64,000 nt of DNA from Watersipora subatra (GCF_963576615.1 NC_088708.1:50393196-50457195), one strand, 5' to 3'. Shown: positions 23,322 to 35,801, numbered from the stretch's first letter. Translations and numbers: made by a program. The notes: a model not told the origin generated them from the sequence alone.

Positions 23322-24455
23322 CAGTCAAACATGGATAACTCGTCCACGGATAGCTCGAACACATGGTTAATTCGAACATTTCCTTTGGTCCGTTCCCACG
23401 TAATGATAAATTGCTATAAATAACTCGAACTCAACACTGTTAATTCGAACTGTTTTTTTGCCCAACGGCTACCGAAACGGTTGTTATCGCTTTAGAAAAT
23501 CACTTTATTCAAAGCCATAGAGGTAAACTTTATCTTTTCGTAATTCATAAGCGTAGTTATTACCACCATCGGCAAAATATTTTTGTCAACGACTTTTCTA
23601 AAAGTTTGGTGAAATTTGATTTATACTGCGGTACGATGAATAGCACGGGCTAGCCGGGGCACGCGTGCAAGGATTTTCGCCACGCGCATACAAAACAAAA
23701 ATCGCATGTTGTTTTTGTTTTGTATGTGCATGGCGAAAATCCTTGAGTGCGTGGCGTAACCCAGCTAGCCCGTGATGAATAGTTTTTCGACGTTGATTCC
23801 GTGTTGAATCAACGTCGGAATGTTGAATGTTTAAACCGTCTTAAAAATTCTTGTAATTAAACGTATACGTTGTCTGAGCTACAAAAAAACTATTCATCGT
23901 TTGACCTAAACACAGAATACGTGTGTACATTCAATAAGTATCTATTAAAAAAGCGTGAGTGATATAGAATGTACCGTAAAACCTCGTAAAACTTCTAATT
24001 GAACTGCCTCGGAGTGTTGCTCTTAACGAATCCCAGGTAAAGTAAGGTAATCTGCATAAACTTCAAGAAAAAATGGCAAAATTGATCGTGGGTAAAACAC
24101 CAAAAGAAAAAAATGTCTTTTCTTTTGAGCATTTCAACAACGATCAAGTTTTGCCATTGTCAATCTGAAAAAACGTCCTGGCAATAACATCACCTCAAAC
24201 AACAAACAAATCTCAAGTGATAGAAAAATCTCTATACTTTTTCATGAAAACGTTTTAAACTTTACATTAGAAGCATTTAATTTGAAACAAGCCATTTGTG
24301 CTTTTGATTTATATTATAGTTTGCATATGTACATGTATCTACTAATAAATAAGTAAATATATGGACTTGTGACAGTGCTCTGATAACTTGAACGCTCTGA
24401 TAATTCGAACACTTTTGCTCGGTCCCTTGAAGTTCGAGTTATCCATGTTTGACTG
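23322..24455. mobile_element. Pogo/Tigger-like TIR element (non-autonomous)
   Basis: Ends are perfect inverted repeats of 21 bp starting CAGTCAAACATGGATAAC and finishing in the reverse complement, flanked by TA on both sides (23320-23321 and 24456-24457). CAGT ends with a TA target are typical of the pogo branch of Tc1/mariner. Motifs resembling the end (AATTCGAAC, AACTCGAAC) recur just inside both termini. No transposase frame survives. Unit A keeps the empty site near 9551. It contains a nested hAT-like MITE. Confidence 0.85.
23644..23774. mobile_element. Nested 131 bp hAT-like MITE
   Basis: Starts CACGGGCTAGC and ends GCTAGCCCGTG; the arms continue as an imperfect inverted repeat through GGATTTTCGCCA and ACAAAACAAAAA, so nearly all of it folds back. 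Flanked by an exact 8-bp duplication ATGAATAG (23636-23643 and 23775-23782), as expected for hAT transposition. Confidence 0.88.
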
Positions 24456-24526
24456 TATATAGTTTAAAATTTTTCCATAAAATACTTGTGAATTTAAATA
24501 GGACTTTGCTCAAGCAGTTAAACACA

Positions 24527-24619
24527 ATGGCTTATATAAACTTGTTGGAAAGGCTGTCATATGAAAAATGCACTCGTATAGAACATTATGTTAGCACCTT
24601 CACATCTACACTTACTTAA
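24527..24619 (+). other. Conserved 30-codon frame, copy B
   Basis: Frame beginning MAYINLLERLSYEKC with the same length and stop as at 9625. The pogo-like element lies just upstream and does not interrupt it. Confidence 0.3.
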
Positions 24620-25486
24620 AATATTTTATTAAAGGCCCGGATGAGACTTTTGCTTAAATCACTCGAGGGTGAGTGAACTTTTAACAAATCCCACTCTTTA
24701 TTAAATTTCTTAAGTTGTCAGCTGGTATTAAATATCATTTTGACAATGAAAATGTTGAAAATAGTAGCTTAAACATTTTTATATCGAAGCTTTCAACTTT
24801 GAAGTTTTTTCTCTAAATAAGCTACAGACATCATTGCATTCTGTATATATACTATATTTAATAGTGATTTGTATTTTAAGGCATGAGTTTGTCTTCCGGC
24901 ACAGGCTAAAACATTTGCTCAAATCCTTTGAGGCTTGAAGCACTTTTTACAATTAACACACCTTTTTAATTGGCCAAAATAGATTTTATTACTAACAGTT
25001 GTCAAAAATTATTTTTTAAATTTAAAAGTACAACTGACTATAACTGTTTGAGAATTTTTATAAATCAGAATTTTAGTTTCAAGTTTCTGTCTTCAAGTAA
25101 TCTAAAGAAAACACTGCATCTTATAAATATCCTGTAATTGATTGTGGTTATTATTTAGTTACAGCCTGTAACTGTTTCCAGTTTTAGTCTTTATCATGTA
25201 CTAAATTATTTCAGACTATTTTTGATTAGCCTCAAGCCTTATATAATTCCCACATTCAATAGCTGCTTTTTCACCTTTATATATACACCAAGATGACCTA
25301 CTGAGGCCTCATGTTATTGTAAGGTGTTAACGATATGTCATATAAATAGGTGAGCCTCTCTCATCTAGTTTGAGACATATCAAACCCATCATGTGCGGTT
25401 GACTGACTGGATTGTGTAATATAGAGTTTTTGCTATACGTAATCCAAATACCTGCATCGCATCATTGAATCTGACAGTCTCTTTAC

Positions 25487-25494
25487 TATAAAAG
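25487..25494 (+). promoter_or_regulatory. TATA box of the RGM-like gene
   Basis: TATAAAAG followed by GGG. A start site about 30 bp downstream (near 25518) leaves an in-frame ATG at 25520 at the very cap and makes the ATG at 25568 the likely start, giving a 5' leader of about 50 nt. Confidence 0.7.
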
Positions 25495-25567
25495 GGGAGC
25501 AGATTTCTATGATAAACACATGAGCACTGACTCTGAGAAAGATCATTTGGAAAGCAAAGTCACCAAG

Positions 25568-28500
25568 ATGACTGCTAACATAGGAGCTATTCTTGTTGGT
25601 AAGTAACAGCTATTTATACTTACTGTTTTTTATTAGTTCTTTCAACTCAATCAAAACCTAAATAAAATAATTATAATTTAATGCAAAGTACATAAAAAAA
25701 GCTTTCCTATTTTCTCTGAGATATTTTAAATCAACAATTTACCAAAGACGTTTAAATAACTAAGTAAAAGGAATTTTTTTAACAAAAATAAAAATTTAAT
25801 TTAGATATGTTTCAAATTTTATGCACTTTCACAAATTTTGATAAGTGGTATAATAGAATAAATGATATTTGTTAAATACATCATGAAATCAAAATATTAT
25901 ATTATAGCTTAAAATGTGGCAAAATATAGTAAAATACACACCTGAATTGTGCTAGCCTCACTTGTGAACTTATACCAAAATAAAGTCAATTGTGTTTTCA
26001 GTCTGTACTAACCATATATATATTGATTTGCAGTGCTGGCCTCTTTTGTTCTGGTATCTGTGAACACACAGGTTAGTCATCTACTATCTTTTCTAATCTA
26101 TCTTTGACAATTCTAAAAATGTGTACATAATCAAATATGGTTCCATCCATAGATGATTTCAGCAAAAGCCTCATCCAGTGCCTTAAAGTATTTTAACAGA
26201 TGTCGATGTTAGGGTGCTGACAAATGTTTGCTACGAGTGCATTCTTCATACGGCGAGATTTTTGACAAGCTGATATAGGTCATTTCTGAAATAATTTAAT
26301 TTGACATCAGTTCAAGCTTGTAGTTCAAGCAATACAGTGTCCTGTATTTTGTAATATATTTCATCAACTTGAGCTATGTAATGTTTTTTGATGCATTTCT
26401 ATGCATGATGCATTTCTATGCATTTCTATGATGCATTTTTTGATTCATTTGATAACTTGAAGAACAAGCTTGTGCACCATGCAATATTTGGATAAAAAAA
26501 ATACTAAGGTATTCAAAAACATCTTGTAGACCAATCCATGGTGCTGGCCAAGGCACACTTTAGTTGTTTATGGAGATCCTCATATGAGAGTGTACGGCAC
26601 ATCTGGTATCACTACCTGTGCTGCTGATGGATGGAGAACGTACCTTCTTAACAGATACTTTGATCTTGTTGCCCACACCTCCAACTTTTACGTAGATGAG
26701 GTAAAAATACTCAAATTGAAAAAAATTTGAAGCATATTCAACATTACCTTACATATTACACAGCTCAGTTTGACAAAATTATAAGAATCTAACTAACAAC
26801 TGACACCTACTGTAACATGTGTGATATAAAGTAAAAAACAGTCATCCTTTACTATTTGAGCTAAAAGTTGGAAAAAAGATGAGAGTATAAAGAAGTACTT
26901 TAAACGATTTGCCAAAGTAGTTTTTATGCTTTATATGAAGCTATATGCAAGGTTATAAGTCTTCCATGCATATTTAATGAGCATGAGTATTTTTATTCTG
27001 TGTTGATGCTAAACATAAGCAATACCATTTATCCAGAAAGCTTGTGATGCTTTGTAAGGTTTTCTCCTTCAAACAAGCGATTTTATAATGTACATATAAA
27101 TGCTATTTAGTTTGTTGCAAATTTAATATGTGTTTTTATTTTGACATCTGAAAGATCAAGTTTTGCTTCTTATACACGTAGATAGAATTGACTTTCTTAA
27201 GCCACAACAACAAAGTGAGGTACATTACTGGAACAGGGGCTATAGCCACTAAACTGACCCTGGAACCTTCCAACGCCCTGGTGAATTCTCACGGTAAGTT
27301 ATGAAACACATCAGCTTACAATATATTTTTATATTCAGCCACTGTAAAGAAAATTAAAAAATAATATACAAAATATGGATTTACTTTTGAATATTAAAAA
27401 ATGGCTAGCGTAGATCAGAGTTTGCTCAGTTTTTGTTTATGTTTACATAACTTTGCTGAAGAACAACCATAACATCTACCGTAGTATTCGCCAACCCTGA
27501 ATACAATAATTTATTATTTTGATTATTTTATTTAATTATTAATTTATTTATAATTTGAAATATCAGATTTGATCATATAACAAATTAAGTTTGAGTTTTA
27601 TAAAGTGTGTCTTATTAAAATATACCTTTAAATATCCTTCGCCATGATACTGTATAGAGAGTCACATGACTAGTAGAGCTTGTGTCTATCACTCTCTATT
27701 CATACTCGAACCTTTTCATTCCTACAGGATTGATTTCAATAAACTCTCCGAACTCAAATTCTGTATTGATATTTGATTGGAACTCGCTGACAATCTTCTA
27801 CATAAGAAAGATCTGGTAAGCTAAGTCCTCACCAATAATATATAAACATACTACATAATGATCCTCCTAGATTATATTCGTGCCACTAATTTCTGTATAC
27901 ATCAGATACACACAAACATTATAAAGGTTTTTTCATAACTCTATGATTCTGTTGTAGGACCACATACTTGATTGCAGTAAGAACAGGTCACTGTGTTTTG
28001 GATAATTCATGTGGATTACTTGTTGATGGATGTCCTAATGATTACATAACAAGTAAGTAGTAATTATTTTGTGAACTCAACTCTCATTCGCTATCTCATG
28101 TTTAACATTTACATGTATTTAGAAGTTAGGCATCCCATTTTAGGCAAATGCATAATTTTCACCAAATCGAGTAATCCCAACACAAAGCTAGCTATGCACA
28201 CAATACATATTGTAATGTTGAATTCACGCGGAGGAACATTGAGTTCCCTGCAAGTTTCATGGAGTTAATATTTAGAGAAAGTTTGGCTGTTTCACATTTC
28301 ATGCTTTCTAAAGGTTTTGTAGGTAAAAACTTGCACACTCTCAGCATGGGATAATTTTACTGTAGACATCTTCATGCAAATATATTCAATTTTAAGCATT
28401 CTATTTGTTCATAGCCACCCCGTTGGAGCAGCAATTGAGTTTATCAAGTTTAATGACCAATTTGGAAGTTTTCTTAAAAAGAAGAGATTATGTAATCAAT

Positions 28501-29862
28501 CAAAACCTATAATTGAAAGATTAGCTTTGTAAAACAACCGCATGATACGCTAATAAATCATTAAAATAATGAATAAAAATGCAAAGATCTGCTTTCGTGC
28601 ATGTATTAAAATATTTAAGACAGTTTTAAAAGACCACAAATGAATTTGCTTTGTAATTAATATCACAGTTGCACGAACCAAAAATTTTGAATATCACTAC
28701 TCTATTATAGCTGTTTGCTAAAAAGCCTTTGCAATTTCAAAGCTAAAACTGCTATTTTAACATAATAGCTATGCATATTGTACAGTCATCAAGTTATCAT
28801 AGATTTTGTTTACCTTTTAGTTTTGTGATGCAAGTAATGTTCTACCATTTATGATTAATCTTTCTCTCAAGCTGTAAAGTACTTTTGAGAGTAAATATTT
28901 TGTTTACATTATATTTCCGCAGTGGGTGGAAGCGGAAGAAAGAAGCGCTCCATTGATGCCTGCAACACAGCATGTGATAATTTAGAGGAAGACTACCAAC
29001 GGACTTGCCGATTTGACTGTGAGCAGAATGGCGGAGAAAATGCTGACCAAGTGAGTCTTTCTAGAAACTTTCAACTATTTAACCAATTCGGGCATAAATT
29101 ATCACTAAAAATAAACCAAATAATAAGGTACTGCCACCTGGTGTCATAAAAACAAAAAGAAAATGTTATGCCAAGAAGACTTGAAACCACTAAGCTTAAG
29201 TCTACATCTTATCTTTTTGAACAACAGATTAAAAGAATTAGCAATACAATTGTTGAGTGCATCTTTAGAAAAGTAGGAATAAAATCATTCCGCCATAGAT
29301 ATTAATTACATGACAATTACAATTATTTAAGCGTCTATTATAATCTCAGAAAAAAACACTGACTTGTTGTTAGCTTTGACACAAATTATAAAACTTTATA
29401 AAATTTTACACAGTATTAATATTGGATACAAACTTACAAATACATGATTGCTGTTACTTAATTCTTAGAATATTGCTGTGCTATGCTGTATGTTCATCAT
29501 AGAATTTATTTCAAAGACATTCCTACTGGTTAGGTTTGTTTATAGAACTGTATAGTATATACACTAGCAATGATTGCATCTTAACACAAAGTGCAAATGT
29601 AATATAATTGCTAATCATAATGAAAGTGACCACCTGGAACTAGTTTGATTGTATCCACATGCACGGTTCGTCATCCATAAAACAGTTACATCTTGAATAC
29701 TTGTACACGATGTAACATTTGCTCCTTCAATAACTACAAATGGTTTTTATCTAATTATATCAGGTGGCAGCCATATCTGCAGCAGTTCCTGGTATGATTG
29801 ATGAAATCGATGCTACCGATGTTCAAGTAAGAAATCGCGATCAGAGAAGGTCTAGAACATGA
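25568..29862 (+). CDS. Secreted RGM C-terminal (vWD-like) domain protein
   Basis: Eight exons, read by eye with GT-AG joins in phase: 25568-25598, 26034-26071, 26530-26700, 27182-27293, 27728-27815, 27958-28052, 28923-29050, 29764-29862; predicted 253 aa. Residues 1-23 are a signal peptide (MTANIGAILVVLASFVLVSV). Then comes a domain resembling the RGM C-terminal region: GDPH at 38-41 (the motif cleaved autocatalytically in RGMs), TTC at 51-53, a TIFY...TYLIAVR strand pair near 140-155 and CGLLVDGCP at 165-173, comparable to LYLCLRGCP in vertebrate RGMs. A second cysteine block (C192, C196, C207, C211) with DYQRTCRFD matches the last RGM cysteine region. A furin-like RKKR lies at 184-187. The N-terminal RGM domain is absent and the tail is charged, so there is no GPI signal. 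A role in BMP/neogenin signalling is inference only. The exon 3 acceptor is weak, and a possible donor at 29827 could allow a longer 3' form. An upstream in-frame ATG at 25520 would add 16 aa. Confidence 0.75.
26157..26285 (-). repeat. Inverted repeat fragment inside intron 2
   Basis: On the minus strand this matches the segment after the conserved 30-codon frame of units A and B (ATTTT, then GGCTTTTGCT order, with GAATGCACTCGTA nearby). A dispersed piece of the duplicated segment thus lies in an intron of the RGM-like gene, in the opposite direction. Confidence 0.6.
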
Positions 29863-30076
29863 TGATAGGAGACACTCTACAACAAGTTGAAGACTATAAA
29901 GCTATACACGCGGATGTCTATATTTGCATGTCTATCATATTTGTATAATTTACCTACTTTAACTTTGCTTTCTATTTCGAGTAACTTCATGTTTTATATT
30001 GCTTAAAAAGGTTGTATGGAGAACTAAACCTAATATAACTGCTTATAAAATATTTTGTTACATTGAAAGATAATGT

Positions 30077-30082
30077 AATAAA
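30077..30082 (+). terminator. Candidate poly(A) signal
   Basis: AATAAA 215 bp after the RGM-like stop codon, giving a plausible short 3' UTR. A second AATAAA lies at 30241. Confidence 0.5.
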
Positions 30083-30413
30083 TAGTAACTGAATGCTGCA
30101 TAACATTTGATGACTCTTTTATAATTATCTTTCAGTAAAACATATAACTGGGTCGTACAACTTGCATAAACGTACATAATGATATATTATAATATAGAAA
30201 AGGACAACCAACAAGCAGATCCAACCAACTAATTATTAACAATAAATATTGAGAAGACAAGTACAGTACACTGTCGGGTTACGATGACATTTTTATATGA
30301 TCTTTTCTTCTGCCTTGCAAATTAGAATGCGATGATTTTTTGTCATAACCAGACTAATCATATTTTGCAACACAAATTCAACCAAAAAATGGCTTGATAT
30401 TTATATTTAACTG

Positions 30414-30725
30414 TTGGTATGCTTATTACATGAAAAAGGCAAAGATCTCAATATCCTGTTTGTCGAAAACCTTCCCACAATGCCTGAAAAAGATATGATG
30501 ATCGATGTGGTATGTAATATATTCCATCGAACTAGTAGCAAAGTTGGTGTTGCAATCCCTTCAAGCAAAGCATTTAGAGCAAACAACTTTCTCGAATCTG
30601 CTAACAAAAATATACTTCATTACGAGAACAGCGTTGTTCAGGCTTTCTTGTTGAATTTGGTGGGAAAAAGTTTAATGAGGTCGGCAAAAAGTTCTAGTGA
30701 AAAAGAGTCGGAAAACGATAGATGA
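30414..30725 (+). other. Unrecognised 103-codon open frame
   Basis: Begins with a TTG/ATG-poor stretch and reads ...NILFVENLPTMPEKDMMIDV then SKVGVAIPSSKAFRANNF, ending in a serine/glutamate-rich tail SAKSSSEKESENDR. Its length in AT-rich DNA and balanced composition hint at former coding sequence, perhaps an exon or gene fragment. No family is recognised. It lies downstream of the RGM-like gene on the same strand. The rest of 29863-31020 shows nothing else. Confidence 0.3.
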
Positions 30726-31021
30726 TGGCATTTTAGCAATGAAAAAATTGAAGTTCAGTGAAATATTTAAAAATATGTTCATACATGTACTAAAAATCAC
30801 CTTCAAGTGTGTGTTTAGTAAGTTAAAATCAAATAAATTAAAATATTTTAATATATAGAGCACTTATAAAGAACTTTAATGATTTCTACTAGGGGGTGTT
30901 TGCATTATACTAGTACTATGATTTTCTATATTTCGTTTTACGATATTTTTGCTATACAATGCCAAACCTGCAACAGATTAAAATCGTATGGCGAAGGCAA
31001 GCAATAGTTAGCAAATATTAA

Positions 31022-34000
31022 ATTAGCAACTCACCAATCAACAATATGCCAGTAGTTAGCAACAAACAGATCAACAATATACAAGTAGTTAGTAATCAAC
31101 AGATCAACAATATACAAGTAGTTAGTAATCAACAGATCAACAATATACAAGTAGTTAGCAATCAACAGATCAACAATATACAAGTAGTTAGTAACCAACA
31201 GATCAACAATATACAAGTAGTTAGAAACCAACAGATTAACAATATACAAGTAGTTAGTAACCAACAGATCAACAATATACAAGTAGTTAGTAACCAACAG
31301 ATCAACAATATAAAAGTAGTTAGTAACCAACAGATCAACAATATACAAGTAGTTATTAATCAACAGATCAACAATATACAAGTAGTTAGTAACCAACAGA
31401 TCAACAATATAAAAGTAGTTAGTAACCAACAGATCAACAATATACAAGTAGTTATTAATCAACAGATCGACAATATACAAGTAGTTAGTAAACAACAGAT
31501 CAACAATAGACAAGTAGTTAGTAACCAACAGATCAACAATGTACAAGTAGTTAGTAACAAACCGATCAACAACATACAAGTAGTTAGTAACCAACAGACC
31601 AACAATATACAAGTAGTTAGTAATAGACAGATCAACAATATACAAGTAGTTAATAACCAACAGATCAACAATATACAAGTAGTTCGTAACCAACAGATCA
31701 ACAATATACAAGTAGTTAGTAATCAACAGATCAATAATATACAAGTAGTTAGTAATCAACAGATCAACAATATACAAGTAGTTAGTAATCAACAGATCAA
31801 CAATATACAAGTAGTTAGTAATCAATAGATCAACAACATACAAGTAGTTAGTAACCAACAGATCAACAATATACAAGTAGTTAGTAACCAACAGATCAAC
31901 AATATACAAGTAGTTAGTAACAAACCGATCAACAATATACAAGTAGTTAGTAACCAACAGATCAACAATATACAAGTAGTTAGTAATAGACAGATCAACA
32001 ATATACAAGTAGTTAGAAACCAACAGATTAACAATATACAAGTAGTTAGTAACCAACAGATCAACAATATAAAAGTAGTTAGTAACCAACTGATCAACAA
32101 TATACAAGTAGTTATTAATCAACAGATCGACAATATACAAGTAGTTAGTAAACAACAGATCAACAATAGACAAGTAGTTAGTAACCAACAGATCAACAAC
32201 ATACAAGTAGTTAGTAACAAACCGATCAACAATATACAAGTAGTTAGTAACCAACAGATCAACAATATACAAGTAGTTAGTAATAGACAGATCAACAATA
32301 TACAAGTAGTTAATAACCAACAGATCAACAATATACAAGTAGTTCGTAACCAACAGATCAACAATATACAAGTAGTTAGTAATCAACAGATCAATAATAT
32401 ACAAGTAGTTAGTTATCAACAGATCAACAATATACAAGTAGTCTGTAATCAACAGATCAACAATATACAAGTAGTTAGTAATCAATAGATCAACAACATA
32501 CAAGTAGTTAGTAACAAACAGATCAACAATATACAAGTAGTTAGTAATCAATAGATCAACAACATACAAGTAGTTAGTAACCAACAGATCAACAATATAC
32601 AAGTAGTTATTAATCAACAGATCAGCAATATACAAGTAGTTAGTAACAAACAGATCAACAATATACAAGTAGTTAGCAACCAACAGATCAACAATATACA
32701 AGTAGTTATCAACCAACAGATCAACAATATACAAGTAGTTATTAATCAACAGATCAGCAATATACAAGTAGTTAGTAATCAACAGATCAACAATATACAA
32801 GTAGTTAGCAACCAACAGATCAACAATATACAAGTAGTTATCAACCAACAGATCAACAATATACAAGTAGTTAGCAACCAACAGATCAACAATATACAAG
32901 TAGTTCGTAACCAACAGATCAACAATATACAAGTAGTTAATAACCAACAGATCAACAATATACAAGTAGTTATCAACCAACAGATCAACAATATACAAGT
33001 AGTTAGCAACCAACAGATCAACAATATACAAGTAGTTAGTAACCAACAGATCAACAATATACAAGTAGTTATTAATCAACAGATCAGCAATATACAAGTA
33101 GTTAGTAATCAACAGATCAACATTATACAAGTAGTTATTAATCAACAGATCAGCAATATACAAGTAGTTAGTAATCAACAGATCAACAATATACAAGTAG
33201 TTAGCAACCAACAGATCAACAATATACAAGTAGTTATCAACCAACAGATCAACAATATACAAGTATAGTTAGTAACGAACAGATCAACAATATACAAGTA
33301 GTTAGTAACCAACAGATCAACAATATACAAGTAGTTATTAATCAACAGATCAACAATATACAAGTAGTTAGTAACCAACAGATCAACAATATACCAGTAG
33401 TTGGCAACCAACTGATCAACAATATACAAGTAGTTATTAATCAACAGATCAACTATATACAAGTAGTTAGTAATCAACAGATCAACAATATACAAGTAGT
33501 TAGCAACCAACAGATCAACAATATACAAGTAGTTATCAACCAACAGATCAACAATATACAAGTATAGTTAGTAAGCAACAGATCAACAATATACAAGTAG
33601 TTAGTAACCAACAGATCAACAATATACCAGTAGTTGGCAACCAACTGATCAACAATATACAAGTAGTTATTAATCAACAGATCAGCAATATACAAGTAGT
33701 TAGTAATCAACGGATCTACAATATACAAGTAGTTAGCAACCAACAGATCAACAATATACAAGTAGTTATTAATCAACAGATCAACTATATACAAGTAGTT
33801 AGTAATCAACAGATCAACAATATACAAGTAGTTAGCAACCAACAGATCAACAATATACAAGTAGTTATCAACCAACAGATCAACAATATACAAGTATAGT
33901 TAGTAAGCAACAGATCAACAATATACAAGTAGTTAGTAACCAACAGATCAACAATATACCAGTAGTTGGCAACCAACTGATCAACAATATACAAGTAGTT

Positions 34001-35375
34001 ATTAATCAACAGATCAACTATATACAAGTAGTTAGTAATCAACAGATCAACAATATACAAGTAGTTAGCAACCAACAGATCAACAATATACAAGTAGTTA
34101 TCAACCAACAGATCAACAATATACAAGTATAGTTAGTAAGCAACAGATCAACAATATACAAGTAGTTAGTAACCAACAGATCAACAATATACCAGTAGTT
34201 GGCAACCAACTGATCAACAATATACAAGTAGTTATTAATCAACAGATCAGCAATATACAAGTAGTTAGTAATCAACGGATCTACAATATACAAGTAGTTA
34301 GCAACCAACAGATCAACAATATACAAGTATAGTTAGTAACCAACAGATCAACAATATACAAGTATAGTTAGTAACCAACTGATCAACAATATACAAGTAG
34401 TTATTAATCAACAGATCAGCAATATACAAGTATAGTTAGTAACCAACAGATCAACAATATACAAGTAGTTATTAATCAACAGATCAGCAATATACAAGTA
34501 GTTAGTAATCAACAGATCAACAATATACAAGTAGTTATTAATCAACAGATCAGCAATATACAAGTAGTTAGTAATCAACAGATCAACAATATACAAGTAG
34601 TTAGCAACCAACAGAACAACAATATACAAGTAGTTATCAACCAACAGATCAACAATATACAAGTATAGTTAGTAACCAACAGATCAACAATATACAAGTA
34701 GTTAGTAACCAATTGATCAACAATATACAAGTAGTTATTAATCAACAGATCAGCAATATACAAGTAGTTAGTAACCAACAGATCAACAATATACAAGTAG
34801 TTAGTAACAAACAGATCAACAATATACAAGTAGTTAGTAATCAATAGATCAACAACATACAAGTAGTTAGTAACCAACATATCAACAATATACAAGTAGT
34901 TATTAATCAACAGATCAGCAATATACAAGTAGTTAGTAATCAACAGATCAACAATATACAAGTAGTTAGCAACCAACAGATCAACAATATACAAGTAGTT
35001 ATCAACCAACAGATCAACAATATACAAGTAGTTATTAATCAACAGATCAGCAATATACAAGTAGTTAGTAATCAACAGATCAACAATATACAAGTAGTTA
35101 GCAACCAACAGATCAACAATATACAAGTAGTTATCAACCAACAGATCAACAATATACAAGTATAGTTAGTAACCAACAGATCAACAATATACAAGTAGTT
35201 AGTAACCAACAGATCAACAATATACAAGTATAGTTAGTAAGCAACAGATCAACAATATACAAGTAGTTAGTAACCAACAGATCAACAATATACCAGTAGT
35301 TGGCAACCAACATATTTAAAATAAACAAGTAGTTAGCAACCAACACACCAACAATATACATGTAGTTAGCAACCA
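31022..35375. repeat. 33 bp minisatellite, ~130 units
   Basis: Tandem 33-base units containing CAACAGATCAACAATATAC then AAGTAGTTAGTAA. Because 33 is a multiple of three and the unit lacks stops in certain frames, it is open on both strands: plus reads QQINNIQVVSN per unit and minus reads LLVTNYLYIVD per unit (743 codons over 31031-33262). Variants with an extra TA (AAGTATAGTTAG) shift frame at 33263, 33564, 33896, 34130 and later. There is higher-order structure: 31445-31830 recurs 660 bp (20 units) on at 32105-32490, and the right half has repeated blocks of about 233 and 332 bp. No start context, splice site or non-repeat coding flank was found. Confidence 0.92.
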
Positions 35376-35598
35376 ATGTCTACTCACAAAAAATCTTTTG
35401 TGAAGAGATCAATTGAAACCAATCTGCCTACCAAATTTCTCTGCAATTATTATTGTAAAATTACCCAACCAACTTTTGGAGCTGTGAGCCAATGCTCTTT
35501 CAAGCTTTTTATAGTTCATTTAAATTATAACTTATACATGAGTTGTGAGGAAACAGTTTGTAACCCTAATATGTGCTTTGATTTCTAAACCATTTCAG

Positions 35599-35801
35599 CA
35601 TAATGATATAAAAAAGATTTGGCAGGAGATAAAAGCTGAAGAGTTCTGATGCTCCATGTCCATCCTGTAGCACTTGAATACAGGAAGGTCAGTAAAGAAC
35701 ATCATATAATAAATATCCTCTCTTAATTAGTCAAACTCTATGTATTTCACATTTATAGGAATGCGGTGAACAGTTTCCTCTTTATCGTCACAACAGTAGG
35801 T
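35599..35801 (+). other. Two possible small exons
   Basis: After CATTTCAG the sequence at 35599 reads HNDIKKIWQEIKAEEF and then a stop; another frame of the same block reads MLHVHPVALEYRK up to a possible donor AAG|GTCAGT. Near 35759 a block after TTTATAG reads ECGEQFPLYRHNSR to AG|GTATTT. They look protein-like but were not tied to a gene. Confidence 0.2.

Larger units (their letters stand above)
19341..24880. repeat. Segmental-duplication copy B
   Basis: Follows unit A from about 5648 to about 9980 in the same order, including the 9-bp tract (21168-21228), tRNA-Cys-like relic and both short conserved frames. It has about 95 bp near 19512-19610 that A lacks; the inverted copy also has it, so A lost it. 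A further, much older copy of its last part continues at 24905-25145. It ends before the RGM-like gene. Confidence 0.85.

Noticed and set aside
25520-25567. Upstream in-frame ATG as start of the RGM-like protein
   Set aside because: It would sit at the expected cap site given the TATA box at 25487 and would bury the signal peptide behind 16 charged residues.
31031-33262. 743-codon minus-strand open frame as a membrane or structural protein gene
   Set aside because: It lies wholly within the 33 bp minisatellite, is equally open on the other strand, and has no non-repeat coding flank, splice sites or promoter.
31022-35375. CRISPR-like repeat array
   Set aside because: Units are contiguous with no unique spacers, and the DNA is eukaryotic.
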